DNA from: an uncultured Chloroflexota bacterium | GTDB lineage: Bacteria; Chloroflexota; Chloroflexia; Thermomicrobiales; CFX8 | Length of the DNA: 46,218 nt | Reading direction: 5' to 3' | Assembly (NCBI GenBank): GCA_937870985.1 | Contig: CALMXF010000407.1 | Location: forward strand, 1 to 46,218 | Shown: in pieces, positions 1 through 8,746 of the stretch | How positions within the stretch are numbered: position 1 is the first letter of the stretch | Layout of the letters: every line of letters begins with the position of its first letter | Translations under genes and position numbers: made by a program | The notes under the pieces: model-generated | What the model saw: the letters and a program-made list of their open reading frames with translations, nothing else | Databases searched by the model: none | Told to the model about the DNA's origin: nothing

Positions 1-115
1 TGCACCGCGCCAGCGGCCTGCTGATGCTGATCCTGCTGCCCTTCATCATCTGGATGTTCGACAATTCAGTGTCCTCTGAGTTTTCCTTTGCCCAGTTCAA
101 GGCCGCTTTTGGCGT
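1..115 (+). other. Fragment of succinate dehydrogenase cytochrome b subunit (sdhC-like), probably chimeric
   Basis: Forward frame 3 reads His-Arg-Ala-Ser-Gly at positions 3-17, followed by a hydrophobic helix, then SVSSEFSFAQFKAAF. This matches the first transmembrane region of SdhC, the membrane anchor of succinate dehydrogenase, which carries the conserved H-R-x-S-G haem/quinone-site motif; the SSE-SF-F wording is typical of beta-proteobacterial SdhC. The match fades at about 105-125, where the opposite strand becomes a ComEA-like coding sequence. There is no stop or start between them, so two unrelated genes abut head-on without their proper ends. I infer an assembly or cloning join rather than a native gene. 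The SdhC recognition is from memory of the family, not a search. Confidence 0.6.
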
Positions 116-484
116 CGGCCTGATCTCCGGCACGACAACCTGGTCGCCATCCTGGACGACTGCGGCCATCGGCAGCGACGATGTGTCTCCGCCCTTCGCT
201 TCACCGCCTGCCGCCTGAATAGCCTCGGCGATTCGGCTGCCGCGATCGAGCGTGTAGATCCCGGGCGCGACGACCTTGCCTCCGACATAAACGCGGATCG
301 TTGATGGGTCCGGCGCTTCGACGACATTCAGCACGACCGTCGGGGTAGATCGCGCGCGCAACACCGTGGTCATCAATGCGACGACCACTGCCCCGAGCGC
401 GACGCCGATCATCATCGCGCGGACCCAGGTCCACGATGATGAGTGCTGTGGTTGTTCCACGGCCTCGGTCTCCGAACTGCTCAA
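115..484 (-). CDS. ComEA-like membrane protein with SLBB domain, 3' truncated
   Basis: The minus-strand frame begins at a TTG (484) or an internal ATG (415). It encodes a short polar N-terminus, a transmembrane helix (MMIGVALGAVVVALM...) and then an SLBB-type domain: IRVYVGGKVVAPGIYTL, SRIAEAIQAAGG and DGDQVVVPEI. These are the hallmark blocks of the soluble ligand-binding beta-grasp domain in the N-terminal half of ComEA, the membrane-anchored DNA receptor for natural transformation. Full ComEA continues into a helix-hairpin-helix DNA-binding domain. Here the coding match stops at about 115 where sdhC-like sequence starts, so that half is missing. A minus-strand -10 (TATCAT, 499-504) with AGGACA at 522-527 lies just upstream of the TTG. 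The gene diverges from mfd. Function is known for the family only. Confidence 0.65.
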
Positions 485-495
485 TCTGATCAAGG

Positions 496-528
496 TGGAT
501 GATAGCGCAGGTCGCATATACTGTCCTG
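496..528. promoter_or_regulatory. Divergent promoter region of mfd and the comEA-like gene
   Basis: On the plus strand TATACT (517-522) is a good -10 for mfd, although no clear -35 is visible upstream. On the minus strand TATCAT (504-499) with AGGACA (527-522) at 17 bp spacing could serve the comEA-like gene. The two promoters overlap. The mfd -10 lies downstream of the most upstream possible mfd start (499), which supports the later GTG start at 607. Confidence 0.45.
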
Positions 529-606
529 TGCGGGAAGGCCACGCGGAAACGCGTTTGGCCCGCGCTTGTTGTCTGGAAATATGCAATCGGGCGAAATGAG
601 GGCGCG

Positions 607-3600
607 GTGACGCTATCCCACCTGCTGCCGCTGTTTCATGACATACCACTCCCAGCAGTCGGGCTAGCCAGAGTCGCCGAACCGTGGAGGACGCCGCCGC
701 TAGCCGCTGCTGCTCGCGCAGTGGCGCTCGCATCCATGGCAGGTCGGACATCCGGCCCGATCGTCGTGGTTGTCGGTCGGCAAGAGACCGCCGATACGGT
801 GATCAACAACCTGAGCCAACTCCTGCCGGTCGGGAACCCGCCGATGGCATGGAAGGCTGCCGATCCACTCCCATACGAACAGATGCCACACGATCCGGAT
901 CTGGCCGCCCAGCGTTCGACCATCCTGGGACGACTGGTTGCCGCGAACGAATCCGAGATGCCCCCGGTTATCGTTGCAACGGCGCGCGCCCTGATGACCG
1001 CCGTCCGCCAGCCCGGTTCGTATGTTCGTGATGTTGTCGAGCTCGCCGTCGGGCAGCGGATTGATGATGCTGCGCTCGTTCGACATCTCACCGCGGCCGG
1101 ATACGATCATCAGCCTCAGGTGGACGGCCCAGGGACGATGTCCCGCCGGGGCGGAATCCTCGACGTCTATTCGCCGGGGGCAGCCGATGCAATCCGGATT
1201 GAGCTGTTCGGTGATGAGATCGATAGCATCCGACGCTTCGATCCGCTGACCCAGCGCTCCACCGAGCGGGTCGCCTCCGCGCGCCTTCTACCCCCGATCG
1301 AATATGACCTCACGAATCGAGCCGTCGCGTTGGCGCGGATCGGCACGCTGAAGCTGGCTGCGCTGCGTGACGAGGTGCGCGAGGAGTGGGAACGACTGGT
1401 GGCGTTCCTGCAAGCGGGCGCCGTGCCGTCTTCGATCGACCTCCTTGCCTCCCTCTTCCCGGGCAACGACGCGTCCCTGCTCGATTACCTCCCAGCGTCG
1501 GCGCTTCTCGTTGTCGTTGATCCGCAATCGGTCGATCTGCAGATGGACCAGGTTGCGCTACAGGCAGAAGACGTGCGCCAGACACTGGAACAAGCAGGCG
1601 AGGTCCCCTCCGGATTTCCGATCCCCTATCGCCATCGGCGCGACCTCTTCTCCGATATCGAACGACTGGCGGTCTGGCGAATCGGGGATAGCGGTGACGA
1701 AGGTGTCGAAGTCGCGACCGGCGCGCCATTCGGGGACACTCCCGTTTTCGGTGGCCGCATCGATGACCTCGTCGCTGATCTGAAAGACGAGCTCACCGAC
1801 GGGTGGCGAGTCGTGTTGGCTACTGAACAGAGTGAGCGACTCCGCGATCTACTCGAGGAACACGATATCTACCCCCGCGCCTTCAAGCGTGGCGCTGCTG
1901 AAGCCGCAACCCCGCCGGCGCCCGGAACGGTCGACGTTGTCCACGCGCCACTCACCGTCGGATTTCGGTACGGCCCGGCGCGACTTCTCGTTCTGAGTGA
2001 TCTCGAACTGTTCGGTATCCGGAAGCTTGTCCGAACGCAAGGGACTCAGACTCAGGCACGACCGCGCAAGGCGAGGCAATTCAAGCCCGGCTCCTACGTC
2101 GTTCACGTCGAGCACGGCGTCGGACAGTTCGGCGGACTGGTGCGACTGGACCTCTCTGGCGTCGATCGCGAATATCTCCAGGTTGACTACGCTGGCGGAG
2201 ATCGCCTCTATGTGCCCGTCGATCAGTCTGACCGGCTTGTCCCGTACGAAAGTCCGGCCGGCGAACCGAAGATCACCCGTTTGTCATCTCCCGATTGGGC
2301 GAAGACGAAAGCCCGGGTCCGTCGCGCGATCCGTGAGATGGCCTGGGAGTTACTTCAGCTGTACGCCGCGCGGGAGACGGCACAGGGGCGCGCATTCCCG
2401 AGCGACTCAACCTGGGATGCCGAACTCGCGGAGTCGTTTCCGTTCCGTGAGACGGTTGAGCAGGACAAAGCCATTCGGGACGTCAAGGCGGATATGGAAT
2501 CTGCGCGCCCAATGGATCGCCTTGTTTGTGGCGATGTGGGCTATGGCAAGACAGAGGTCGGGCTGCGGGCCGCCTTCAAGGCGGTCAACGATGGAACCCA
2601 GGTCGCCGTGCTGGTGCCGACGACGATTCTCGCGCTGCAGCACTACAACACATTCCGCGAACGCCTCGCCCCGTTCCCGGTTCGCGTCGAGATGCTTTCG
2701 CGTCTTCGAAGCAAGACCGACCAGTCTGCAGTAGTTCGCGGTCTCGCCGATGGCACAGTAGATATCGTCATCGGGACGCATCGACTACTTCAGAAGGATG
2801 TCGACTTCAAGAACCTGGGGCTGCTGATCGTGGATGAGGAGCAGCGATTCGGCGTCCGCCACAAGGAACACATCAAGCGGATGCGTTCGGCGATCGATGT
2901 CCTCACGATGACCGCGACGCCGATCCCTCGGACGCTCCACTTCGCGCTGACCGGCCTGCGGGATCTGTCACTGATTACCACACCGCCGCAAGATCGCGTG
3001 CCAATCCGCACATTTGTCACGCCGGCCGACGACGCAATTATTCGGGAGGCGATACTGCGGGAGCTTGCTCGTGGTGGCCAGGTCTACGTTGTCCACAACC
3101 GCGTCCAGAGCATCTACCGCACCTGCGAGCGGCTTCGGGAACTCGTGCCCGAGGCGCAGCTCGCTGTTGCTCACGGTCAGATGAACGAACACGATCTCGA
3201 GCAGGTTGTGTTGGCGTTCATGCGCCAGGAGTTCGACGTGCTGATTTGCACGACGATTATCGAGTCCGGGGTCGACATACCGAATGCGAATACGATCGTT
3301 CTGGAAAACGCACAGATGCTCGGGCTCACTCAGATGTATCAGCTCCGAGGGAGAGTTGGCCGTTCGACCAATCGCGCGTACGCCTATGTCCTGTACCCGC
3401 CGAACACGCCACTCTCCGTCGAGGCATTGGAGCGGCTTGAAGCAATACAGGAGGCAACCGAGCTTGGCGCCGGGTTTCAGGTCGCGATGCGCGACATGGA
3501 AATCCGCGGCGCGGGGAACATTCTCGGCGGTGAGCAGTCAGGCCACATCGCGGCGGTGGGATTTGATCTGTACACCAGGATGCTCGCGCACGCTGTCGAG

Positions 3601-4137
3601 GAGATTCGTGCCGGCCACCCGATTGCCGAACCAGAGGAGATCAACCTCGATATCGCGGTCGAGGCCGGCATCCCCGAAGAGTTCGTTTCCGACGAGCAGT
3701 CCCGGCTGGAGCTCTACCAAAGGATTGCTGCCGCGCCCAACGAGCGAGCGCTGGTCGACCTCGATGCCGAGCTTCGCGATCGGTTCGGTGCGGTTCCCGC
3801 TTCAACCGAGCGACTGTTCGATCTGGTCCGGCTACGCCAGCGCGCGAGCCGACTGGGGATAACGACCATCGTCGAACGCGACGGCGATATCGTCGTGCGT
3901 CCGGTCATCGGGGGCAAGCTGAGCCAGCAGCAGTTGCGACGTGAGCTGGGCAACGGAATACGTGTCACGCCCAACCAGGTTCGTATTCGTGTCGAAGACC
4001 TGCGAGTAACTCGCGACGTCGCGCTCAATCGGCTCTTTGATGTGATCGCGAGCGCGGGCGCCAGTATGGCGGTTCAGGGAGATGAATCTTCCTCAACTTC
4101 GAGTTCCGCAATGATGGCGCGGGCTCGATCTGCCTGA
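607..4137 (+). CDS. mfd: Transcription-repair coupling factor Mfd
   Basis: Mfd is an ATP-driven translocase that removes RNA polymerase stalled at DNA lesions and recruits UvrA for nucleotide excision repair. The 1176-residue product has the usual length and domain order: a UvrB-like N-terminal module with the LPYEQ-type block; an RNA-polymerase-interacting domain from about residue 490 (FKPGSYVVHVEHGVGQF); a RecG-like motor with Walker A GDVGYGKTE (642-650), DEEQ box (743-746) and TATPIPRT (769-776); then the LRGRVGR helicase motif and a TRCF C-terminal domain. I chose GTG 607 because GAGGG lies just upstream and a likely -10 (517-522) excludes the longer reading from 499. The 3' end overlaps the convergent DUF2007 gene by 64 bp, so the Ser-rich Mfd tail is antisense to that gene. 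Confidence 0.96.
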   Translation: MTLSHLLPLFHDIPLPAVGLARVAEPWRTPPLAAAARAVALASMAGRTSGPIVVVVGRQETADTVINNLSQLLPVGNPPMAWKAADPLPYEQMPHDPDLAAQRSTILGRLVAANESEMPPVIVATARALMTAVRQPGSYVRDVVELAVGQRIDDAALVRHLTAAGYDHQPQVDGPGTMSRRGGILDVYSPGAADAIRIELFGDEIDSIRRFDPLTQRSTERVASARLLPPIEYDLTNRAVALARIGTLKLAALRDEVREEWERLVAFLQAGAVPSSIDLLASLFPGNDASLLDYLPASALLVVVDPQSVDLQMDQVALQAEDVRQTLEQAGEVPSGFPIPYRHRRDLFSDIERLAVWRIGDSGDEGVEVATGAPFGDTPVFGGRIDDLVADLKDELTDGWRVVLATEQSERLRDLLEEHDIYPRAFKRGAAEAATPPAPGTVDVVHAPLTVGFRYGPARLLVLSDLELFGIRKLVRTQGTQTQARPRKARQFKPGSYVVHVEHGVGQFGGLVRLDLSGVDREYLQVDYAGGDRLYVPVDQSDRLVPYESPAGEPKITRLSSPDWAKTKARVRRAIREMAWELLQLYAARETAQGRAFPSDSTWDAELAESFPFRETVEQDKAIRDVKADMESARPMDRLVCGDVGYGKTEVGLRAAFKAVNDGTQVAVLVPTTILALQHYNTFRERLAPFPVRVEMLSRLRSKTDQSAVVRGLADGTVDIVIGTHRLLQKDVDFKNLGLLIVDEEQRFGVRHKEHIKRMRSAIDVLTMTATPIPRTLHFALTGLRDLSLITTPPQDRVPIRTFVTPADDAIIREAILRELARGGQVYVVHNRVQSIYRTCERLRELVPEAQLAVAHGQMNEHDLEQVVLAFMRQEFDVLICTTIIESGVDIPNANTIVLENAQMLGLTQMYQLRGRVGRSTNRAYAYVLYPPNTPLSVEALERLEAIQEATELGAGFQVAMRDMEIRGAGNILGGEQSGHIAAVGFDLYTRMLAHAVEEIRAGHPIAEPEEINLDIAVEAGIPEEFVSDEQSRLELYQRIAAAPNERALVDLDAELRDRFGAVPASTERLFDLVRLRQRASRLGITTIVERDGDIVVRPVIGGKLSQQQLRRELGNGIRVTPNQVRIRVEDLRVTRDVALNRLFDVIASAGASMAVQGDESSSTSSSAMMARARSA

Positions 4138-4325
4138 TCCTCGCGGACGAGGATGTAATGCTCGTTGAGTGCGTTTGTGGTGAAGCTGTGCCCCATGCCG
4201 CCGGCCTTCAGCGCACTGATGATCCCCTCGTCCTCGAGCACCTGCTGCCAGATCTCGGCGATGATCTCGTTTGGCGCGACTGCGGCGGTGACGACGCGCA
4301 CGTCGTCGTGTTCTTCGTGGCTCAT
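4074..4325 (-). CDS. DUF2007-family small protein
   Basis: This 83-residue protein has the DUF2007 pattern: a V-x(3)-NEIIAEIWQQVLEDEGI helix followed by an I-L-VREDQADRARAIIAEL helix. That is the ferredoxin-like ligand or signal-transduction fold of the family. Its molecular role is not established. It is translationally coupled to mutS2: its ATG overlaps the mutS2 stop by 4 bp (4322-4325), so it is the second gene of a mutS2 operon. Its 3' end lies inside mfd on the opposite strand by 64 bp. No signal peptide or membrane segment is visible. The family assignment is fairly secure; the link with MutS2 is by position only. Confidence 0.75.
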   Translation of the reverse strand: MSHEEHDDVRVVTAAVAPNEIIAEIWQQVLEDEGIISALKAGGMGHSFTTNALNEHYILVREDQADRARAIIAELEVEEDSSP

Positions 4326-6682
4326 GAATCCCTCAGATAAACAACCGTCACGCCATCCCCGCCTTCGTAGTGCGGCGGGGTTTCAAACTTCTCCACCAGC
4401 GGGTGTCCGCGCAACACATCGCGAACAACGTCGCGCAAGGCGCCCGTCCCCTTGCCATGCACGATCCGGACAAACGGCAGCCGCGAGAGGTACGCGTCGT
4501 GTAGATACTCGTCGACCAGTTGGTCCACGCCTGCCGCTCGTTGACCGCGGAGATGCAACTCCATGTCCACTTCGCGGCGCGGTGGCGGCATGCTTGGCGC
4601 TGGTCGGTGGTCGATTTTCGGCTTGCTGCCCAGCTTGCGCACCCCCGACAGCGGCTGGCGAACCTTGAATGCCCCCATCTGGACATCCACCCCGGTCATG
4701 TCGTCGGAGAACCCGGTGACTTCACCCTCGCCGCCCAAAGCGACGAGCTCGACATGATCGCCCAGTTTCAGCGGGACCCGGACAGTGGCCCGCGCCGGCC
4801 GGCGACGTTGAGACTCCTTGACGGCACGAGCCGCTGCTTCGACATCCTGCCGGGCGATGTCTTTGACTGGCTTGATTTCGGCCCGTTCGACGCGAACCGG
4901 GACTTCGCGGATGCGGCGGATCGCTTGGCGAGCCTCTGCGAGCTCGCGCTCGACCTCGGCCAATGCGTCTCGTCGTGCGCTTTCGCGCTCGATCTCTGCT
5001 TCCGCGCGAGCGTGCTCCGCTTCACGGCGAAGATTCCCGGCGACAGCGCGTTCTCGTGTTGCCTCTCGCCGTGCGACCTCAGCTTCCTCGCGCCGTTGAC
5101 GGATCTCGCCGAGTAACGTATCCGCTCGTTCGACCGACGGATCTACGAACGTCCGGGCTCGTTCGATGACTCGATCGGGCATGCCCAGGCGTCGCGCGAT
5201 CGCGAGCGCGTTTGACTGGCCAGGGATGCCGACCACCAGACGGTACGTCGGGGAGAGTGTCTGCAGGTTGAACTCGACGCTCCCGTTCTCTGTGCCTTCG
5301 GTGGAATAGGCGAACGCCTTCAGCTCGGAGTAGTGGGTCGTCGTTACTCCCAGGCATCCTACGTCGAGGATCTCGGTGATGATCGACCGGGCGAGCGCGG
5401 CGCCCTCCTCCGGGTCGGTGCCAGCGCCGAGCTCGTCGAGAAGGACGAGGCTTTCCCGCGAGACGCCATCCAGCATCGCGATCACCCGAACCATGTGCGA
5501 GGAGAACGTCGAGAGATTCTGCTCGATGCTCTGTTCGTCGCCGATATCGGCGAAAATGCCGTCGAAGACCGGCAGCTCACTGCCCTCGTCAGCAGGTATG
5601 AACAGTCCCGACTGAGCCATGACCGCCATCAGGCCGATCGTCTTCAATGCGACTGTCTTGCCACCGGTGTTTGGCCCCGTGATGACCAGCACCCGGAAGG
5701 TCGTGCCCAGCTCGATGTCGATCGGGACGACGGTCGATGGATCAAGCAGCGGGTGGCGAGCGCGGTTCAGCACAACCCGACGACCATTGTGGGATTGACC
5801 GTCGACGATGGCCGGCATCGTCGCGCGACTCGCGGATGCGTAACGTGCCTTTGCCAGCGCCATGTCGATCGCCGCCAGCGCTTCCAGCGTGCGACGTAGC
5901 TCTGGTGCTGCCTCGCCGACCTCCCGTGAGAGCACCGTGAGGATCCGCTCGATCTCATGTCGCTCTGCAGATTGCAGCTCCCGCCAGCGATTGTTCAGAT
6001 CGACGATATCCATTGGCTCGACGAAGAGCGTCTGCCCGCTCGCGGAGGTGTCGTGGACGACACCCGGCATCTGTCCACGTCGATCGGCGCGGACCGGCAC
6101 AACGTAGCGTCCGTCTCGCTGGGTGACGATCGGGTCCTGGATCGCAGAGTGCTGCAGATACCGATTGATCCGCTCCAGAAGCCGGCCGTGGGCCGACCTG
6201 AGCTGCTGGCGTATTGTGCGCAATGCGTCGCTCGCCGAATCCAGCACCTCACCACGCTCGCCAATGCAGCGGCGGATGTTCGCCTCGATACCCGGCAGCT
6301 CGACGATGAATCCGACAAACTCATCGATTTCCGGGTATCGCTCGCTGGCCTCCTCAATTCGCCGAAACGAGCGCTTGAGCGCGCGAGCAGCCGCGATCGT
6401 CGAGAGAACATCCAGCAGCTCTTCGGGCTGAAGCACTCCCCCGATCTCTGCGCGCTCGACCTCGGTGCGGATGTCGCGACAGCCTCCGACACCGAAGCCG
6501 GCATGGTCTTCGAGGAGGCGATAGGCCTCGTCGGTAACCCGCAACAAGTAGCGGACAGTTGAGGCATCGGCCGACGGTCCGAGCTCGGTGGCCCGTACCG
6601 CAGCCAGCGAGAATTGACAATGTCGCGCCACGCTCGCCCGGACGCGGTCGAACTCGAGTGTCGTCAGAATGTCGGTTGCCAC
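4322..6682 (-). CDS. mutS2: Endonuclease MutS2 (Smr-domain MutS homologue)
   Basis: MutS2 is a MutS-family ATPase lacking the mismatch-recognition domain. It is known for suppressing homologous recombination and, in Bacillus, for splitting collided ribosomes. The 786-residue product shows a core/lever domain (1-310), an ABC-type ATPase with Walker A GPNTGGKT (336-343) and Walker B LVLLDELGAGTDP (412-424), a long charged coiled coil (about 515-600), a KOW-like beta segment (about 640-685) and a C-terminal Smr nuclease domain with MELHLRG (707-713) and HGKGTG (742-747). All key ATPase and Smr signature residues appear present. The start is GTG at 6682, with GGAAGAG upstream. It is followed by the coupled DUF2007 gene and diverges from lexA. 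Confidence 0.95.
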   Translation of the reverse strand: MATDILTTLEFDRVRASVARHCQFSLAAVRATELGPSADASTVRYLLRVTDEAYRLLEDHAGFGVGGCRDIRTEVERAEIGGVLQPEELLDVLSTIAAARALKRSFRRIEEASERYPEIDEFVGFIVELPGIEANIRRCIGERGEVLDSASDALRTIRQQLRSAHGRLLERINRYLQHSAIQDPIVTQRDGRYVVPVRADRRGQMPGVVHDTSASGQTLFVEPMDIVDLNNRWRELQSAERHEIERILTVLSREVGEAAPELRRTLEALAAIDMALAKARYASASRATMPAIVDGQSHNGRRVVLNRARHPLLDPSTVVPIDIELGTTFRVLVITGPNTGGKTVALKTIGLMAVMAQSGLFIPADEGSELPVFDGIFADIGDEQSIEQNLSTFSSHMVRVIAMLDGVSRESLVLLDELGAGTDPEEGAALARSIITEILDVGCLGVTTTHYSELKAFAYSTEGTENGSVEFNLQTLSPTYRLVVGIPGQSNALAIARRLGMPDRVIERARTFVDPSVERADTLLGEIRQRREEAEVARREATRERAVAGNLRREAEHARAEAEIERESARRDALAEVERELAEARQAIRRIREVPVRVERAEIKPVKDIARQDVEAAARAVKESQRRRPARATVRVPLKLGDHVELVALGGEGEVTGFSDDMTGVDVQMGAFKVRQPLSGVRKLGSKPKIDHRPAPSMPPPRREVDMELHLRGQRAAGVDQLVDEYLHDAYLSRLPFVRIVHGKGTGALRDVVRDVLRGHPLVEKFETPPHYEGGDGVTVVYLRDS

Positions 6683-6817
6683 GTGCTCTTCCGTTTGCTT
6701 CGCTCAGGGTTGGTTGTTCAGTCGCCAGGGTGGTCCGAATGTCGCAGCGTTCATTGTATCGTCCCGCCTCGCGAACCACCCTCAAGCGCGGATCGCACCT
6801 GAACGTGAAAGGTCTGG

Positions 6818-6847
6818 TTGACACGAACATCTGTTCGTCATTATACT
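6818..6847 (+). promoter_or_regulatory. lexA promoter with embedded SOS box
   Basis: TTGACA (6818-6823) and TATACT (6842-6847) are separated by 18 bp. The spacer holds the perfect palindrome-type SOS box CGAACATCTGTTCG (6824-6837), which fits the Bacillus/actinobacterial LexA consensus CGAACNNNNGTTCG. LexA bound here would block RNA polymerase, so lexA is very likely autoregulated. The predicted transcript start, near 6854, gives a leader of about 57 nt. Confidence 0.9.
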
Positions 6848-6910
6848 GACGTCGTCGAGTGGCTGCTGCGATCGATAGCGTACCGCTGGATCATGTGGGA
6901 GAGAAGAGAT

Positions 6911-7552
6911 ATGAAGGAATTGTCGGCGCGTCAACGAGATATTCTCGGGTTCATCGAGACGTTCACCGATGCGCGCTCCTATCCCCCAACGATTCGCGAG
7001 ATCCAGGATGGATTGTCGATCTCATCCACCAGTGTTGTGGATTACAACCTCAAGGTTCTCGAGCAGCGCAACTTGTTGCGCAGGAACAGACATATTTCCC
7101 GGGGCATTGAGGTGGTCGGCAGAGCGACATCGCGTCGGGGCGTTATCTCGATTCCCGTCGTCGGCCGGATCGCCGCTGGCGAGCCAATTCCGGTGCCGGA
7201 TGACCTTGTAACTCAGGAGTTCATCGACACAATCGAGTTGGGCGTCGACGTGCTAGGTTCACGGACGGAGGGCTTGTTCGCCCTTCGCGTCAAGGGGCAT
7301 TCAATGGTCGATGCCTTGATAAACGATGGTGATGTTGTCGTTCTCCGACACCAGAATGTCTGCGAGAATGGCGAGACGGTGGCGGTCTGGCTCAAGAGCG
7401 AGCGCGAGACGACGCTGAAGCGGCTGTATCGCGAGGGTTCCCAGATTCGCCTTCAGCCGGCCAACGTGACGATGGGGCCGATCTACACCGACGCGAAGAA
7501 CGTCGAGATCCAGGGAAAGCTTGTGACCGTCGTCCGGCCAGTGATCCAGTAG
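6911..7552 (+). CDS. lexA: LexA SOS repressor
   Basis: LexA represses SOS genes and cleaves itself when stimulated by RecA filaments on single-stranded DNA. The 213-residue product has an N-terminal winged helix (LSARQRDILGFIETF, then the recognition helix around residues 25-45) and a C-terminal S24 latent protease. The scissile Ala-Gly bond is A89-G90 in the VGRIAAGEP block, the nucleophile is Ser131 in VKGHSM, and the general base is Lys170 in TTLKRL. ATG 6911 is chosen because GGGAGAGAAGA lies just upstream and the longer reading starts inside the promoter. The promoter carries a consensus SOS box, so regulation is autogenous. It diverges from mutS2. Confidence 0.97.
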   Translation: MKELSARQRDILGFIETFTDARSYPPTIREIQDGLSISSTSVVDYNLKVLEQRNLLRRNRHISRGIEVVGRATSRRGVISIPVVGRIAAGEPIPVPDDLVTQEFIDTIELGVDVLGSRTEGLFALRVKGHSMVDALINDGDVVVLRHQNVCENGETVAVWLKSERETTLKRLYREGSQIRLQPANVTMGPIYTDAKNVEIQGKLVTVVRPVIQ

Positions 7553-7600
7553 CCTCGCGTCTTCAATCGGATCAGCTTCGCTCTGGCGGTCGACGCATCC

Positions 7601-8746
7601 ATGTTGTTACCATCTGCCGTCATGCGCGAAGACACCTTCGACATTGTCATGCTGGGCACATTCGGCCTGTGGCGACTGGGAACGCTCCAGTCGCGCGCGC
7701 TTCCGTTCGCCAGCGAGCTCGCCGCGCGAGGCTATCGCTGTGCGATCGTCACCAGCCCATGGGATATGCCGTTCGAGCGCGGAGTCGTCGAGACGCGGGA
7801 TGGTGTCTTGATCGTCAACACTGCGGCTGCCGGCGCCACGACGCTTCCCGCCGTGTTCCAGCAGCTCGAAGTCATCCGACACCTGCGCCCGCGTCTGATC
7901 CACCTGTTCAAGCCGCGCGGATTCGGCGGCATTGCGGCCCGCTGTCTCCTTGGCCGCGTGCCTGTCATCGTCGACAGCGACGACTGGGAGGGCGACGGTG
8001 GCTGGAATCGCCAGGGTCACTACCCGCTGGCCCAGCGTCGACTCTTTGATTGGCAGGAGCGCACCCTGCTTCGTGACGCGGATGGTGTCACGGCCGCCAG
8101 CACCCTGCTTACTGAGCGCGCGTGCGTATTGCGACGCTCGTCACGGAACGTCCATCGGCTGCCGAACGGTCTTGCGTCGTCATGGATCGCGGAGCTCGAG
8201 GCCGCGCGCTCACCCGCATCGGAGCGCGCGGCTCCAACCGTGCTGCTCTACTCCCGCTTCGAGGAATTCGCGCCGGGCTGGCCAGACCAGTTTGCACGGT
8301 CGCTACGAGGGCACTACCCGCAAGCGCGGATTGTTTCTGTTGGGGGTGGTTCAGCTACTGAAGTAGAGCAAATGGGATATGTAGCGCGAGAAGTGATTCC
8401 GTCGGTGCTCGGTTCAGCTGCCGTCGCCGTGTTCCCGTACCAGGACACTCTCATCACCCGCAGCAAACAGTCGGTGAAGTTGCTCGAGCTGATGGCGGCC
8501 GGCTGTGCGATCGTCGCATCAGACGTCGGCGATGTGCCGGCCGTCCTCGGGCCGGCCGGCCGCCTTGTTGCCACCGACAATCCCGAGCGATTTGCCGAAT
8601 CAACCGCTGTGCTGCTCGCCGATATGTCAGGAAGAATGACGCTGGGCGCCGCAGCGCAGGAACGTGTGCGATCGCACTTCTCAATCCCCGCCATCGTTGA
8701 TCGGCTTACCGAAGCCTATGCCGAACATGGAGTAACAGGCCGATGA
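7601..8746 (+). CDS. Glycosyltransferase, family GT4-like
   Basis: The 381-residue soluble protein resembles group 1 (GT4, GT-B fold) glycosyltransferases, which move a sugar from a nucleotide-sugar donor to an acceptor. The N-terminal Rossmann half has a glycine-rich loop (MLGTFGLWRLGTL) and VDSDDWEG. The C-terminal donor half has the block KLLELMAAGCAIVASDVGDVPAVLG, in which the first Glu corresponds to one member of the usual E-x7-E pair. Sugar and acceptor cannot be told. An alternative start is ATG 7622; neither start has a clear ribosome site. It begins 48 bp after lexA and overlaps the VanZ-like gene by 4 bp (ATGA), so it heads a coupled run of three envelope genes. Confidence 0.8.
   Translation: MLLPSAVMREDTFDIVMLGTFGLWRLGTLQSRALPFASELAARGYRCAIVTSPWDMPFERGVVETRDGVLIVNTAAAGATTLPAVFQQLEVIRHLRPRLIHLFKPRGFGGIAARCLLGRVPVIVDSDDWEGDGGWNRQGHYPLAQRRLFDWQERTLLRDADGVTAASTLLTERACVLRRSSRNVHRLPNGLASSWIAELEAARSPASERAAPTVLLYSRFEEFAPGWPDQFARSLRGHYPQARIVSVGGGSATEVEQMGYVAREVIPSVLGSAAVAVFPYQDTLITRSKQSVKLLELMAAGCAIVASDVGDVPAVLGPAGRLVATDNPERFAESTAVLLADMSGRMTLGAAAQERVRSHFSIPAIVDRLTEAYAEHGVTGR

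Noticed and set aside
499-606. Upstream extension of mfd to 499
   Set aside because: It precedes the probable -10 at 517-522 and lacks conserved Mfd sequence; GTG 607 has a better ribosome site.
4165-4668. Plus-strand open frames opposite mutS2
   Set aside because: They are antisense shadows of mutS2 caused by high GC; no ribosome site, no family motif.
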